Source: a virus
Strand: one strand, 5' to 3'
IMG/VR virus record: IMGVR_UViG_3300044675_005783
Location: 1 to 43,830 of that record
DNA length: 43,830 bases
Each line of letters opens with the position of its first letter. The stretch's first letter is position 1. A program made the position numbers and the translations under genes. The notes under the pieces are model-generated. The model saw nothing but the letters and a program-made list of their open reading frames with translations, did not search any database and was not told the DNA's origin. Shown piece after piece: positions 29,607-36,932 of the stretch.

Positions 29607-30109
29607 GCATGGATTGGACGACGTTTTTTACTGACGAGGAACCCAAGCAAGGCCCGTCCGCGGCCGAAGCCGATCTGCCGATCCTGCCGGACGGCACGCA
29701 CACCGGCGAGATCAAGGTGGCGCTCATTCAGCAAAAGGAATGGGCCAAGAGTGAAATCAACCCGAATGGCGAGTGCCTCACGGTCAAGGTGGCCGTGACG
29801 AACTACAAGCCGATCTGGGAGTCGATCCCCTGCCACTACACCGGCAAGGTCGCCGCCCTCTGCCGGGCAGCGAGGATTGAGCCGCCGACGAAGACGAGCC
29901 CCAAGTTTGACGAGGGCTCGCTCGCCGGGCAGTTCGTCACGTTCAAGAGCACGCTCGCGATCTCCAAGAAGGGTAACGAGTTCGTGAAGGTCGAGCAGTG
30001 GCAGCCGAGCACGGCGCCGCTGCCGGCCGCGATCAAAAACGCCCCGTCGCGAAAGACGGCGGCGGCCAAGATTTCCGCCGAAACGCCGGGGGATGACATT
30101 CCATTCTGA
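29603..30109 (+). CDS. SSB-like single-strand DNA-binding protein
   Basis: 168 residues. A beta-rich OB-like core (GTHTGEIKVALIQQKEWAKS, CLTVKVAVTNYKPIWESIPC, LAGQFVTFKSTLAISKKGNE) leads to a flexible Ala/Lys-rich linker and the terminal DDIPF, matching the SSB acidic tip that recruits repair and replication partners. Some phages pair such an SSB with a Sak4-type ATPase as here. The core is divergent from bacterial SSB, so the fold assignment rests mainly on the tip, size and context. Confidence 0.75.
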   Translation: MSMDWTTFFTDEEPKQGPSAAEADLPILPDGTHTGEIKVALIQQKEWAKSEINPNGECLTVKVAVTNYKPIWESIPCHYTGKVAALCRAARIEPPTKTSPKFDEGSLAGQFVTFKSTLAISKKGNEFVKVEQWQPSTAPLPAAIKNAPSRKTAAAKISAETPGDDIPF

Positions 30110-30142
30110 GCCGCAAAGCCCCGCCGTGGGCACGCTGAAATC

Positions 30143-30406
30143 ATGCAGCGTAATCGGTCGCCTAGCCCTGTTGAGGCGTATATCGCGGGGCTGCCAGCAA
30201 GCGGTTTTTACCTTCCGCCGCGGTGCTGGCCGGATGCCGCACGTTACGCGGCCAATACACGGGAGAAGACCAATGCCGACGTTTGTGGAAGCCAATTGCG
30301 ATCTGCCGCTGTTCGCAGCGTGTCGCCGCAGCGATCCGCCGACGAGCCGCGTGGCCGCAAGCATGGCCGGCGGGCTGAGAGCGGACCATCAACGGAAAAT
30401 CCTTGA
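30143..30406 (+). CDS. Possible small gene overlapping the 30273 gene
   Basis: Up to 87 residues; the first 45 (RSPSPVEAYIAGLPASGFYL and following) look protein-like, but there is no clear ribosome site and the second half runs out of frame through the next gene. Either a short real gene with a poorly placed stop, or chance. Confidence 0.2.
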   Translation: MQRNRSPSPVEAYIAGLPASGFYLPPRCWPDAARYAANTREKTNADVCGSQLRSAAVRSVSPQRSADEPRGRKHGRRAESGPSTENP

Positions 30407-30581
30407 CAGTCTTGGTCAAGGTGCGGCCGGGGCGAGCGAGATCGCGGCCCGGTGCGGCCTGGACGCTCACCAAGTCGGCAAGCGTCTCGGCGAGCTGGGC
30501 CGGGCAGGGTTGATTCAGACGACCGGCCGCACCGTGCGGTCGGCGACCGGGCGGCCGGAGCGTGAATGGAGGATCGCATGA
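30273..30581 (+). CDS. Winged-helix DNA-binding protein
   Basis: 102 residues from ATG 30273 with GGGAGAAG upstream. The C-terminal two thirds form a winged helix of the MarR/DprA-tail type (HQRKILDSLGQGAAGASEIA, ARCGLDAHQVGKRLGELGRA, GLIQTTGRTVRSATGRPERE). The N-terminus (CDLPLFAACRRSDPPTSRVA) is a motif common in small phage replication-region proteins. Likely a regulator or replication accessory. Its stop overlaps the next start. Confidence 0.6.
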   Translation: MPTFVEANCDLPLFAACRRSDPPTSRVAASMAGGLRADHQRKILDSLGQGAAGASEIAARCGLDAHQVGKRLGELGRAGLIQTTGRTVRSATGRPEREWRIA

Positions 30582-30988
30582 GCCGCGAGGACGGTTCCAT
30601 TTACGAAATGCAGTTTGAGCACATTTGTCGCGCTCTCGGATACAGCGTTTCACGCCCTGCCGTCGGAAACCAACGAGCTTGGGACCGCATCGTCAATGGG
30701 CTAAAGGTGCAGATCAAGAAGCGTTCCGTTGATGCAACCAAGCCGAACAACATACGGCTCGTCACAAATCTTTCGTCGTCGCAGGTCGTTTACGAGACGA
30801 GCGAAGTTGATGTGTTCGCGGTCTTTTGGGCTGACGAATGGTACGTCATTCCGTCTTCGTCAATAGCGTCTGCGTGCGGAAGTATTGGGAACGGTGTTTA
30901 TATGCCGTCCGTGATGCACTTTCGCGGCAGGTGGGACGTTTTTGCAGGAAGCACGGTTAGGCACGAAATGCAGTCAATGCTTTTTTGA
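30578..30988 (+). CDS. PD-(D/E)xK-type endonuclease-like protein
   Basis: 136 residues from the ATGA at 30578 (an in-frame ATG at 30566 is also possible). The core SIYEMQFEHICRALGYSVSR, WDRIVNGLKVQIKKRS (Asp followed by Gln-x-Lys) and VVYETSEVDVFAVFWADEWY matches the minimal PD-(D/E)xK nuclease pattern, with Gln in place of Glu. Lower G+C and unlike codon use set it apart from neighbours, so recent acquisition is likely. Homing, resolvase or defence roles are all open. Confidence 0.6.
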   Translation: MSREDGSIYEMQFEHICRALGYSVSRPAVGNQRAWDRIVNGLKVQIKKRSVDATKPNNIRLVTNLSSSQVVYETSEVDVFAVFWADEWYVIPSSSIASACGSIGNGVYMPSVMHFRGRWDVFAGSTVRHEMQSMLF

Positions 30989-31003
30989 CAAAGGAGTGTC
31001 GCG

Positions 31004-31855
31004 ATGGCCGGTGAATGGATCGCAATGGACGTTGGCCTACCGGACAAGCCAGAGGTGCAGGAGCTCCTCGATCTGACAGGCGAGTCGGTGGAGACGGTCG
31101 TGTTCAGGCTCTACCGTCTTTGGGGATGGGCCGCCCTGCACTGCTCCGACGGTACGGCCCGCATGACCATCCCGAGGCTCGTGCGGACGTGCGGGGCCGA
31201 CGAGGCCTTCTGGCGTGCCGTCGCGGCCGTTGGCTGGCTGGAAATCGACGAGGACGGTGGCACGGTTGCCGTTCCCGGCTGGGACCGGCGTTTCAGCCAG
31301 GCCGCGAAGGCCAGAATCCAGCACCAAGACCGGGCAAAGGCCCAAAACGAGCGGGATCCAGACCGCCGGAAGCGTCCCGAGGCTGCCTGCGCTCAAGCGC
31401 AGGAGTCGCCTGCGCCGACGCGCAGTAGAGGAGATAGAGGAGATAGAGGAGAAGTTCCTCCTCCTCCGCGTGCGAGCTTCGCAGACTTGCGGAAAGCCTG
31501 GAATGACGGCCCCGGCCAGAAGTGGAAGCCCAACAAGCCGCCAGACGGTGCCGAAGACCGCCTGGACGACCCGGAGTGGTGGCCTATGGCCGTGGAAGCG
31601 ATCCAGCGGCTACGCACGGCCAAGTATTTCGATACCCCGCCGACGCTGATGCAGTTCGTGGCCGAGGGGTTCGTGGAGCGGACGCTGGGAGGCCAGTACG
31701 ACGCCGCCAAGACCTCGTCCCGGCCCCCAGGAGGCCGCGGCAGGCCGGACGATCGGCCGGAGGCCAAGCCGTTCGTAGGCAAGGACGCTGACGATTTCGA
31801 ATACACCCGCCGCCGCGAGCTCGAGCGGCTGGCCCAAGCGAAGGCGGTGAACTGA
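31004..31855 (+). CDS. Replication initiator-like protein
   Basis: 283 residues, SD AAAGGAG. The N-terminal 110 residues (MAGEWIAMDVGLPDKPEVQE, VVFRLYRLWGWAALHCSDGT, LVRTCGADEAFWRAVAAVGW) are a winged-helix domain typical of phage replication initiators of the O/DnaD kind. A charged Pro/Arg linker (residues 125-160, with a GAGATAGAG DNA repeat near 31430) leads to a C-terminal helical domain (WWPMAVEAIQRLRTAKYFDT, LMQFVAEGFVERTLGG). It probably loads host helicase at the origin. AGTATTTCG is at 31623-31631. Confidence 0.65.
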   Translation: MAGEWIAMDVGLPDKPEVQELLDLTGESVETVVFRLYRLWGWAALHCSDGTARMTIPRLVRTCGADEAFWRAVAAVGWLEIDEDGGTVAVPGWDRRFSQAAKARIQHQDRAKAQNERDPDRRKRPEAACAQAQESPAPTRSRGDRGDRGEVPPPPRASFADLRKAWNDGPGQKWKPNKPPDGAEDRLDDPEWWPMAVEAIQRLRTAKYFDTPPTLMQFVAEGFVERTLGGQYDAAKTSSRPPGGRGRPDDRPEAKPFVGKDADDFEYTRRRELERLAQAKAVN

Positions 31856-32106
31856 TGGGCGGCCTGCGAATTGAAAAGATGCCCAAGGGCGCCGACGGCC
31901 GCGTGGCACCGACGGCGAGGCAGCGCGAAATACTCGACGCTGGCATCCGCTTGGCGGCGGCGGGCTATCCGCCCACGCTCCGCGAGTTGGCCCAAGCCGT
32001 CGGGATTCGCTCGCTCAATGGGCTGCGAGTGCAGTTGGATGCTCTGCGCCGCAAGGGCTGGGTCGATTGGCGTGAGGGATGCGCTCGTACACTAAGATTC
32101 ATGTAG
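31855..32106 (+). CDS. LexA DNA-binding-domain protein without peptidase domain
   Basis: 83 residues matching the LexA N-terminal winged helix over its whole length: PTARQREILDAGIRLAAAGY, PPTLRELAQAVGIRSLNGLR, VQLDALRRKGWVDWREGCAR. The C-terminal self-cleaving protease domain of LexA is absent, so the protein could bind an operator without being removed by RecA. It could repress SOS genes, serve as a phage repressor, or act as the missing small terminase, given its place ahead of terminase. CGAAATACT occurs at 31926-31934 inside it. Confidence 0.75.
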   Translation: MGGLRIEKMPKGADGRVAPTARQREILDAGIRLAAAGYPPTLRELAQAVGIRSLNGLRVQLDALRRKGWVDWREGCARTLRFM

Positions 32107-32114
32107 AGGAAATC

Positions 32115-32483
32115 ATGGGACGTAGTTCGAGAGAAAAGGGAAAACGCGGCGAGCGCGAGTGCCGCGACGAGCTCCGCGAGGTGCTGGGCCTGCCCGACGG
32201 GGCGGCCCGGCGGGGCTGCCAGTTCCAAGGCGGGCCGGATTCGCCCGACGTGGTGCTCGACGGGGTGCCGATTCACGTCGAGGCCAAGCGGACTGAGCGG
32301 CTCTCCCTCTGGCCGGCGGTCGACCAGGCAGGCCGCGATGCAAAGGCCGGCTGCGTCCCGATCGTGTGGCACAAGTGCAATCGGCGTCGTTCGGTCGTGA
32401 TCGTCGAGACGGCGAGGCTTTACGACCTCGCGGTGGCCGTCGTTGAGGCCGCAAAAAACGGTACTCCTGCGGAGCCGACCTAG
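32115..32483 (+). CDS. Holliday-junction resolvase-like PD-(D/E)xK nuclease
   Basis: 122 residues from ATG 32115 with GAGGAAAT upstream. SREKGKRGERECRDELREVL, then ARRGCQFQGGPDSPDVVLDG (Asp) and IHVEAKRTERLSLW (Glu-x-Lys), then a beta strand with VPIVWHKCNRRRSVVIVE: the Hjc-like order of a phage resolvase/endonuclease. It could trim junctions before packaging, which fits its position just upstream of terminase (TAGTG overlap). Confidence 0.75.
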   Translation: MGRSSREKGKRGERECRDELREVLGLPDGAARRGCQFQGGPDSPDVVLDGVPIHVEAKRTERLSLWPAVDQAGRDAKAGCVPIVWHKCNRRRSVVIVETARLYDLAVAVVEAAKNGTPAEPT

Positions 32484-34591
32484 TGCCCGTCAAGAGCAAG
32501 GAGGCAATCGAAAACCGCCGCAAGGCGACGCTCGAGCGTGGCCGGGCGACGACGCGGCTGGGGGCCGACATCGGCGAGATCGCCAAGCCGGTCAACTTAG
32601 AGCGACGCGAAGCCTGCCGGCTCGACCTCGCCCGCTTTCTCGTCGAATACTTCCCGCAGTCGACCGGGCTTTCGCCCTTCTCCGAAGACCACAAGCGAGT
32701 CATCGGCCGCATCCAAGACTGCATCCTCCGCGGCGGGCGATTCATCAACGCCGTCTACCGTGGCTTTGCCAAGAGCACGATCTCCGAAAACTCTCTGCTC
32801 TGGGCGATGCTCTACGGCCACCGGCGATTCGGGGCGATCTTCGCGGCCGAGGCGGACCTCGCCACGAAGGCCATCACGAGCATCAAGCTCGAGCTCGCCG
32901 AGAACGACCTCCTGTTTGAAGACTTCCCCGAAGTGTGCATCCCCGTGCGGGCCTTGGAGGGCAAGCCGCAGCGGTGCAACAGCCAGACGTTCAACGGGAA
33001 GCACACGCATATCCGCTGGCAGGCCGATAGCGTTGTCCTGCCGTCGATCCCGGGCGGCGTGGCCAGCGGCTCGATCATCATGAGCCGCGGCCTCACCGGC
33101 TCGATCCTTGGCCTGCGTCACAAGGCGCCGGACGGCACGCAACTCCGGCCGGACTTCGTGATCGTCGACGACCCGCAGACGCGAGAGTCGGCGGCGAGCC
33201 CGATGCAGTGCCAGAAGCGTCTCGAAATACTCTCCAAGAGCGTGATGAAACTGGCCGGCCACACCAAGAGCATCGCCTGCGTGGTCAACGCGACCGTGAT
33301 CGCGACCGACGATATGGTCGACCAGCTCCTCGACCAGCGGAAATACCCGGCGTGGCAGGGCGAGCGGATTCCGATGGTGCGGAAGTGGGCCGACAAGCAC
33401 GAGGAGCTCTGGCTCGGAAAGTATCGCGAGATCCGCAACACGTTCGACAAGGATCGCGTCGGCGACCAAGCGAGAGCCCACCGCGAAGCGAATGAGTTTT
33501 ACGAAAAGAACCGCGAGGCGATGGATGCCGGCTGCCAAGTCTCGTGGGATTCATGCTTCGATCCCGATAACGAGCACTCGTCGATCCATCATGCGTACAA
33601 CGCTCTGATTGACGACGGCGAAGCGGTCTTCGCGAGCGAGTTCCAGCAGGTGCCTCTGGCCAACGAGGCCCAGGCGTCGGGGCTCACGCAGGACGACGTT
33701 CGCGGGCGGGCGATCGCGGTGCCGCGGTGGATCGTCCCGGCGGGCCTTGAGACTTTGACCGCGTTCGTGGACGTGCAGGAAAAACTCTTGTATTGGGCCG
33801 TGGTCGCCTGGGGCCAGCAACTCCGCGGGCATCTGGTGGCCTACGGCGTCTACCCAGAGCAAAACCGCACCTACTACACGCTCCGCGACGCTCGCAAGAC
33901 GCTGGTGAAGGCCGCGGGTGGTGTGAGCCTTGAGGCGGCGATCCACGCGGGGCTCGAGAAGGTGGCCAGCGAAATACTCGACCGCGAGTTTTCGCGGGAG
34001 TCTGACGATGCCGTGCTCCGCGTCTCTCAGGTTTTTGTTGACGCGAATTGGGCGCAGACGGCCGGCGTGGTCCGCGACTTTGCCCGGCGGTCGCAGTGGG
34101 GGCCGCGGATCATCCCCACCCACGGCCGATTCGTCGGGGCCAGCGGCTCGACGCTCTCCGACAAGAAGGCGGACAAGGGCGAGCGGGTGGGAGCCAACTG
34201 GCGGACGAGCACGATCAACCGCCAGCGGCACGTCTTGTACGACACGAATTCGTGGAAAACCTTTTTCGCGGCCCGCTGCAAGCTGCCCATCGGCGATCTG
34301 CAGGCCTTCACGGTCCACGAGGGCCGGCACGAAATGCTCTGCGAGCAGTTGGCGGCGGAGTATCCGACCCGCGTGGAGGCCAAGGGGCGCGTCGTGGACG
34401 AATGGCGATTGATCCCCGGCCGCGACAACCATTGGCTCGACTGCTGCGTGGGCTCGGCCGTGGCGGCGTCGTTCACGGGGATCTCGGCCGTGGGCGTTGA
34501 CGCCCGGCCGGGAGTGGTGGCCAGCCGGACCGTCTCCCGCGAGGAGGCCGCGAAACGTCGGGCGGAAATCATGGCCAAAATGCGGCGCTAA
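32483..34591 (+). CDS. terL: Terminase large subunit
   Basis: 702 residues from GTG 32483. ATPase domain: YRGFAKSTISENSLLWAMLY holds a Walker A-like GFAKST, and LRPDFVIVDDPQTRE is Walker B with a catalytic Asp pair. Nuclease domain: acidic FVDVQEK near residue 435, VFVDANWAQ near residue 520 and NHWLDCCVGSAVAAS at the end, as in the lambda gpA/GpA-like group. It translocates DNA into the prohead. No obvious small subunit gene is present. Two CGAAATACT copies (33223, 33970) are spelled with the rare ATA codon. Confidence 0.9.
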   Translation: MPVKSKEAIENRRKATLERGRATTRLGADIGEIAKPVNLERREACRLDLARFLVEYFPQSTGLSPFSEDHKRVIGRIQDCILRGGRFINAVYRGFAKSTISENSLLWAMLYGHRRFGAIFAAEADLATKAITSIKLELAENDLLFEDFPEVCIPVRALEGKPQRCNSQTFNGKHTHIRWQADSVVLPSIPGGVASGSIIMSRGLTGSILGLRHKAPDGTQLRPDFVIVDDPQTRESAASPMQCQKRLEILSKSVMKLAGHTKSIACVVNATVIATDDMVDQLLDQRKYPAWQGERIPMVRKWADKHEELWLGKYREIRNTFDKDRVGDQARAHREANEFYEKNREAMDAGCQVSWDSCFDPDNEHSSIHHAYNALIDDGEAVFASEFQQVPLANEAQASGLTQDDVRGRAIAVPRWIVPAGLETLTAFVDVQEKLLYWAVVAWGQQLRGHLVAYGVYPEQNRTYYTLRDARKTLVKAAGGVSLEAAIHAGLEKVASEILDREFSRESDDAVLRVSQVFVDANWAQTAGVVRDFARRSQWGPRIIPTHGRFVGASGSTLSDKKADKGERVGANWRTSTINRQRHVLYDTNSWKTFFAARCKLPIGDLQAFTVHEGRHEMLCEQLAAEYPTRVEAKGRVVDEWRLIPGRDNHWLDCCVGSAVAASFTGISAVGVDARPGVVASRTVSREEAAKRRAEIMAKMRR

Positions 34592-34598
34592 ATCTGGC

Positions 34599-34628
34599 GT
34601 TGACGCATATGCAGGGTGTGGCAGTCTG
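34599..34628 (+). promoter_or_regulatory. Promoter-like motif shared with 12471-12500, copy 2
   Basis: TTGACG, two bases, TATGC, four bases, T, one base, TGGCAGTCT, in the gap after terminase. Same spacing as the copy in the 12407-12517 gap. It precedes the secreted-protein gene at 34662 and the head genes. Confidence 0.4.
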
Positions 34629-34661
34629 CGGGTGGACAGTTTCCCCCAAAGGAGATCCACC

Positions 34662-34961
34662 ATGCGTTTCTTGATCGCGTTCGTTGCCCTGCTTGTCGCC
34701 TGCCCTGCCCTGGCTGAGACGTTCGTCACGACGACGACCATCACGATTACGACGGCCCAGACCGAGGCCGAAGGCATGGCCCGCACCGGCATCCTTCGCC
34801 ACTGCGGGCGTGCAGGCGGCCGTGCCGAGGGCATCGGCTTCTCGACCGTCAGCGCCGATCATGCGATCCGCAATTGTTGCTACTGGGGCCAGCGAAAGCC
34901 TCGAGAGATCGGCGTGGCCCGCGGCCCGCGGGGATGGTACGCCTGCGTGAGATACTACTAG
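34662..34961 (+). CDS. Secreted small protein in the head gene region
   Basis: 99 residues behind a strong SD (AAGGAGAT). Signal peptide MRFLIAFVALLVACPALAET with AxA-type cleavage. The mature protein is Thr-rich at first (TTTTITITTAQT), then Gly/Arg-rich with CYW and YACVRYY. Four cysteines remain after cleavage, so disulfides in the periplasm are likely. A secreted gene between terminase and portal is unusual: cargo, or an envelope factor made late. Confidence 0.6.
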   Translation: MRFLIAFVALLVACPALAETFVTTTTITITTAQTEAEGMARTGILRHCGRAGGRAEGIGFSTVSADHAIRNCCYWGQRKPREIGVARGPRGWYACVRYY

Positions 34962-35104
34962 TGAGCGGCCCGCTGATTGCACTCACTGGATTGATCTATG
35001 CCTGGATTGCCGTCGACCAGTTTTGGCGCGGCAATCCAGGCATGGGCATCGCCTACTTGGGCTATGCCGTTGCCAACATCGGGCTTTACCAGCTCGCTCG
35101 TTGA
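34961..35104 (+). CDS. Small two-helix membrane protein
   Basis: 47 residues from GTG 34961, overlapping the previous stop. Two hydrophobic helices (LIALTGLIYAWIAVDQF and MGIAYLGYAVANIGLYQLA) joined by RGNP make a hairpin in the membrane. Similar tiny proteins occur between terminase and portal in other phages; the role is unknown and holin-like action is possible. Confidence 0.55.
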   Translation: MSGPLIALTGLIYAWIAVDQFWRGNPGMGIAYLGYAVANIGLYQLAR

Positions 35105-35171
35105 GGACGACCTCGACTTCAACCCGTTCGATGAAGACGACGGAACGATCGGCCTAATCGTTTTTGCGTAG
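35064..35171 (+). CDS. Possible tiny acidic protein
   Basis: 35 residues overlapping the previous gene in another frame: MPLPTSGFTSSLVEDDLDFN, then PFDEDDGTIGLIVFA. The acidic stretch after the upstream stop reads like real protein rather than shadow, but the start lacks a ribosome site. Confidence 0.25.
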   Translation: MPLPTSGFTSSLVEDDLDFNPFDEDDGTIGLIVFA

Positions 35172-35253
35172 GCTTGGCCAGGATGCCGGGTGTACGGTGG
35201 TACACTTATGGGTAGGCGCGGAGGGACCGCGTCCACCTGCCGGAGACTGCCTC

Positions 35254-35463
35254 TTGGCCGACAACGACGACGTGATCGACGCGCTGGCGGCGAATCTCGC
35301 CCAGCCCCGTCGCGCCCGCACCGACGCCGGTGAAGTCGAGCAGCACGAGCTCGACCGCCAGGTGGAGGCCGCCAAATTCGTCATGCAGTCGCGGGCGGCA
35401 TCCGTGTCGCCCTTCAAGAGCCTGCGTATGGCCCGCATTGAGTACCCGGGGGCCACCGGCTAA
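35254..35463 (+). CDS. gpW-like head-tail connector
   Basis: 69 residues from TTG 35254 (GGAGA upstream; longer starts add an unlikely N-terminus). VIDALAANLAQPRRARTDAG, EVEQHELDRQVEAAKFVMQS and LRMARIEYPGATG follow the pattern of small lambda gpW-type connector proteins that precede portal genes. The stop TAA ends next to the portal ATG. GTGGTACACT at 35197-35206 upstream resembles the TATACT promoter-like motifs. Confidence 0.7.
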   Translation: MADNDDVIDALAANLAQPRRARTDAGEVEQHELDRQVEAAKFVMQSRAASVSPFKSLRMARIEYPGATG

Positions 35464-36932
35464 TGGGGCTGTTCTCCAAGTTCGTCGGGCCGTCGAAGCG
35501 GACGCTGCAGGCGACGATCGCCGCGCAGCAGGCCGCTATGTCGACGCTGGTGCGTGCCCGCTACGACGCCGCCCAGACGACCGACTTGAACCGCCGGCAC
35601 TGGTCGCAGGCCGACTACTACTCCGCCGACGCGGCTCTCAGCCACGAGGTTCGCCGCAAACTCCGCTCGCGGGCTCGCTACGAGATCGCAAACAACAGCT
35701 ACGCCGCCGGCATGGTGAGCACCTGGGCCAACGACCTCGTCGGCACCGGGCCGAAGATTCAACTCGACCTTGGCCCCGACGTTGACCCAGAGCTCGTCCG
35801 GCAGGTTGAACTCACCAATTTCGATTGGTCCGTCAACGTCGACCTCGCCAACAAACTCCGCATCTGCAAGCGGGCCAAGTTGGGCGACGGCGAAATCTTT
35901 GGCGTCATGACGACCAACGGCCGGCTCTCCCGCCGCCGCGATGCCGTCACGCTGGACTTCCGGCTCATCGAGGCCGACCAGATCGCCGACCCGGCCGCGT
36001 CGATCTGGACGAACGAGGCGGACGGCATCCGCTTCGACGAAGACGGCAACGTCGCGGAATACTACTTGCTCAAGCATCACCCCGGCACGGCCCTCGCTTC
36101 GGCGACGCTGGACGGCCGCTGGGTGGCTGCCGATCACGTCCTGCACTGGTTCCACGCCACCCGGCCGGGCCAGCACCGCGGCGTCGGCGAGATCGTGCCG
36201 GCCCTCGAGCTCTTTGCGATGCTCCGCCGCTACACGCTCGCGGTCGTGACGGCCGCGGAGACGGCGGCAGACTTCGCCGCGATCTTGAAGACGACGATGC
36301 CGGCCGACGGCCAGGGGGCCAACCGACTCGAGCTCTACGAAACCATGCCGATCACGCGTGGCATGGCCATCGCCGCCCCAGACGGGTGGGAGCCGGTGCA
36401 GATGAAGCCGGAGCAGCCGACTAGCACCTACGACTCGTTCGTGCGTCGTTTGCTCTGCGAAATAAGCCGCAGCGTGAATATGCCCTACATCGTGGCGTGC
36501 ATGGACAGCTCGCAGGCGAATTACTCGTCCATGCGGGGCGATTACCTCGTCTACCGCAAGCATCTGAGCACAGAGCGGAGCGACATCGAGCGCGTCATTC
36601 TCGACCCGCTCTTTGAGCGTTGGCTCGACGAGGCCGCCCTCGTGGACGGTGCAATCCCCGACGGCCTGCCGCCCCGCGACCAGTGGAATTGGCGTTGGGT
36701 CTGGGACGGCTTCGAGCACATCGACCCGATGAAGGAAGCCGCCGCCGACGTGGAGCTCGTCAACAACAACATGGCGAGCCTCGCGGACGTGTGTGCCAAG
36801 CGCGGCCTCGATTGGCGTGTCGTTCTGCGTCAGCGGGCGATTGAGCGCGGCGTCGAGGAGGAGTTTGGCATCCGCCCCGAGACGGCAACGCCAGCCCCGC
36901 AAAACAACCCCAGCCAGGAGCAAGACCAATGA
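35463..36932 (+). CDS. Portal protein (lambda family)
   Basis: 489 residues. It begins MGLFSKFVGPSKRTLQATIA, and has RRHWSQADYYSADAALSHEV, YEIANNSYAAGMVSTWANDL, ERGVEEEF-type ends and the lambda portal core with DRRH-like helices and the conserved SRSVNMPYIVACMDSSQANY, SSMRGDYLVYRKHLSTERSD region near residue 345. Twelve copies form the DNA gate at the capsid vertex. Its stop overlaps the protease/capsid start (CAATGA). Confidence 0.92.
   Translation: MGLFSKFVGPSKRTLQATIAAQQAAMSTLVRARYDAAQTTDLNRRHWSQADYYSADAALSHEVRRKLRSRARYEIANNSYAAGMVSTWANDLVGTGPKIQLDLGPDVDPELVRQVELTNFDWSVNVDLANKLRICKRAKLGDGEIFGVMTTNGRLSRRRDAVTLDFRLIEADQIADPAASIWTNEADGIRFDEDGNVAEYYLLKHHPGTALASATLDGRWVAADHVLHWFHATRPGQHRGVGEIVPALELFAMLRRYTLAVVTAAETAADFAAILKTTMPADGQGANRLELYETMPITRGMAIAAPDGWEPVQMKPEQPTSTYDSFVRRLLCEISRSVNMPYIVACMDSSQANYSSMRGDYLVYRKHLSTERSDIERVILDPLFERWLDEAALVDGAIPDGLPPRDQWNWRWVWDGFEHIDPMKEAAADVELVNNNMASLADVCAKRGLDWRVVLRQRAIERGVEEEFGIRPETATPAPQNNPSQEQDQ

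Noticed and set aside
32483-34591. A frameshift or split in terminase
   Set aside because: The frame is intact with all ATPase and nuclease motifs.
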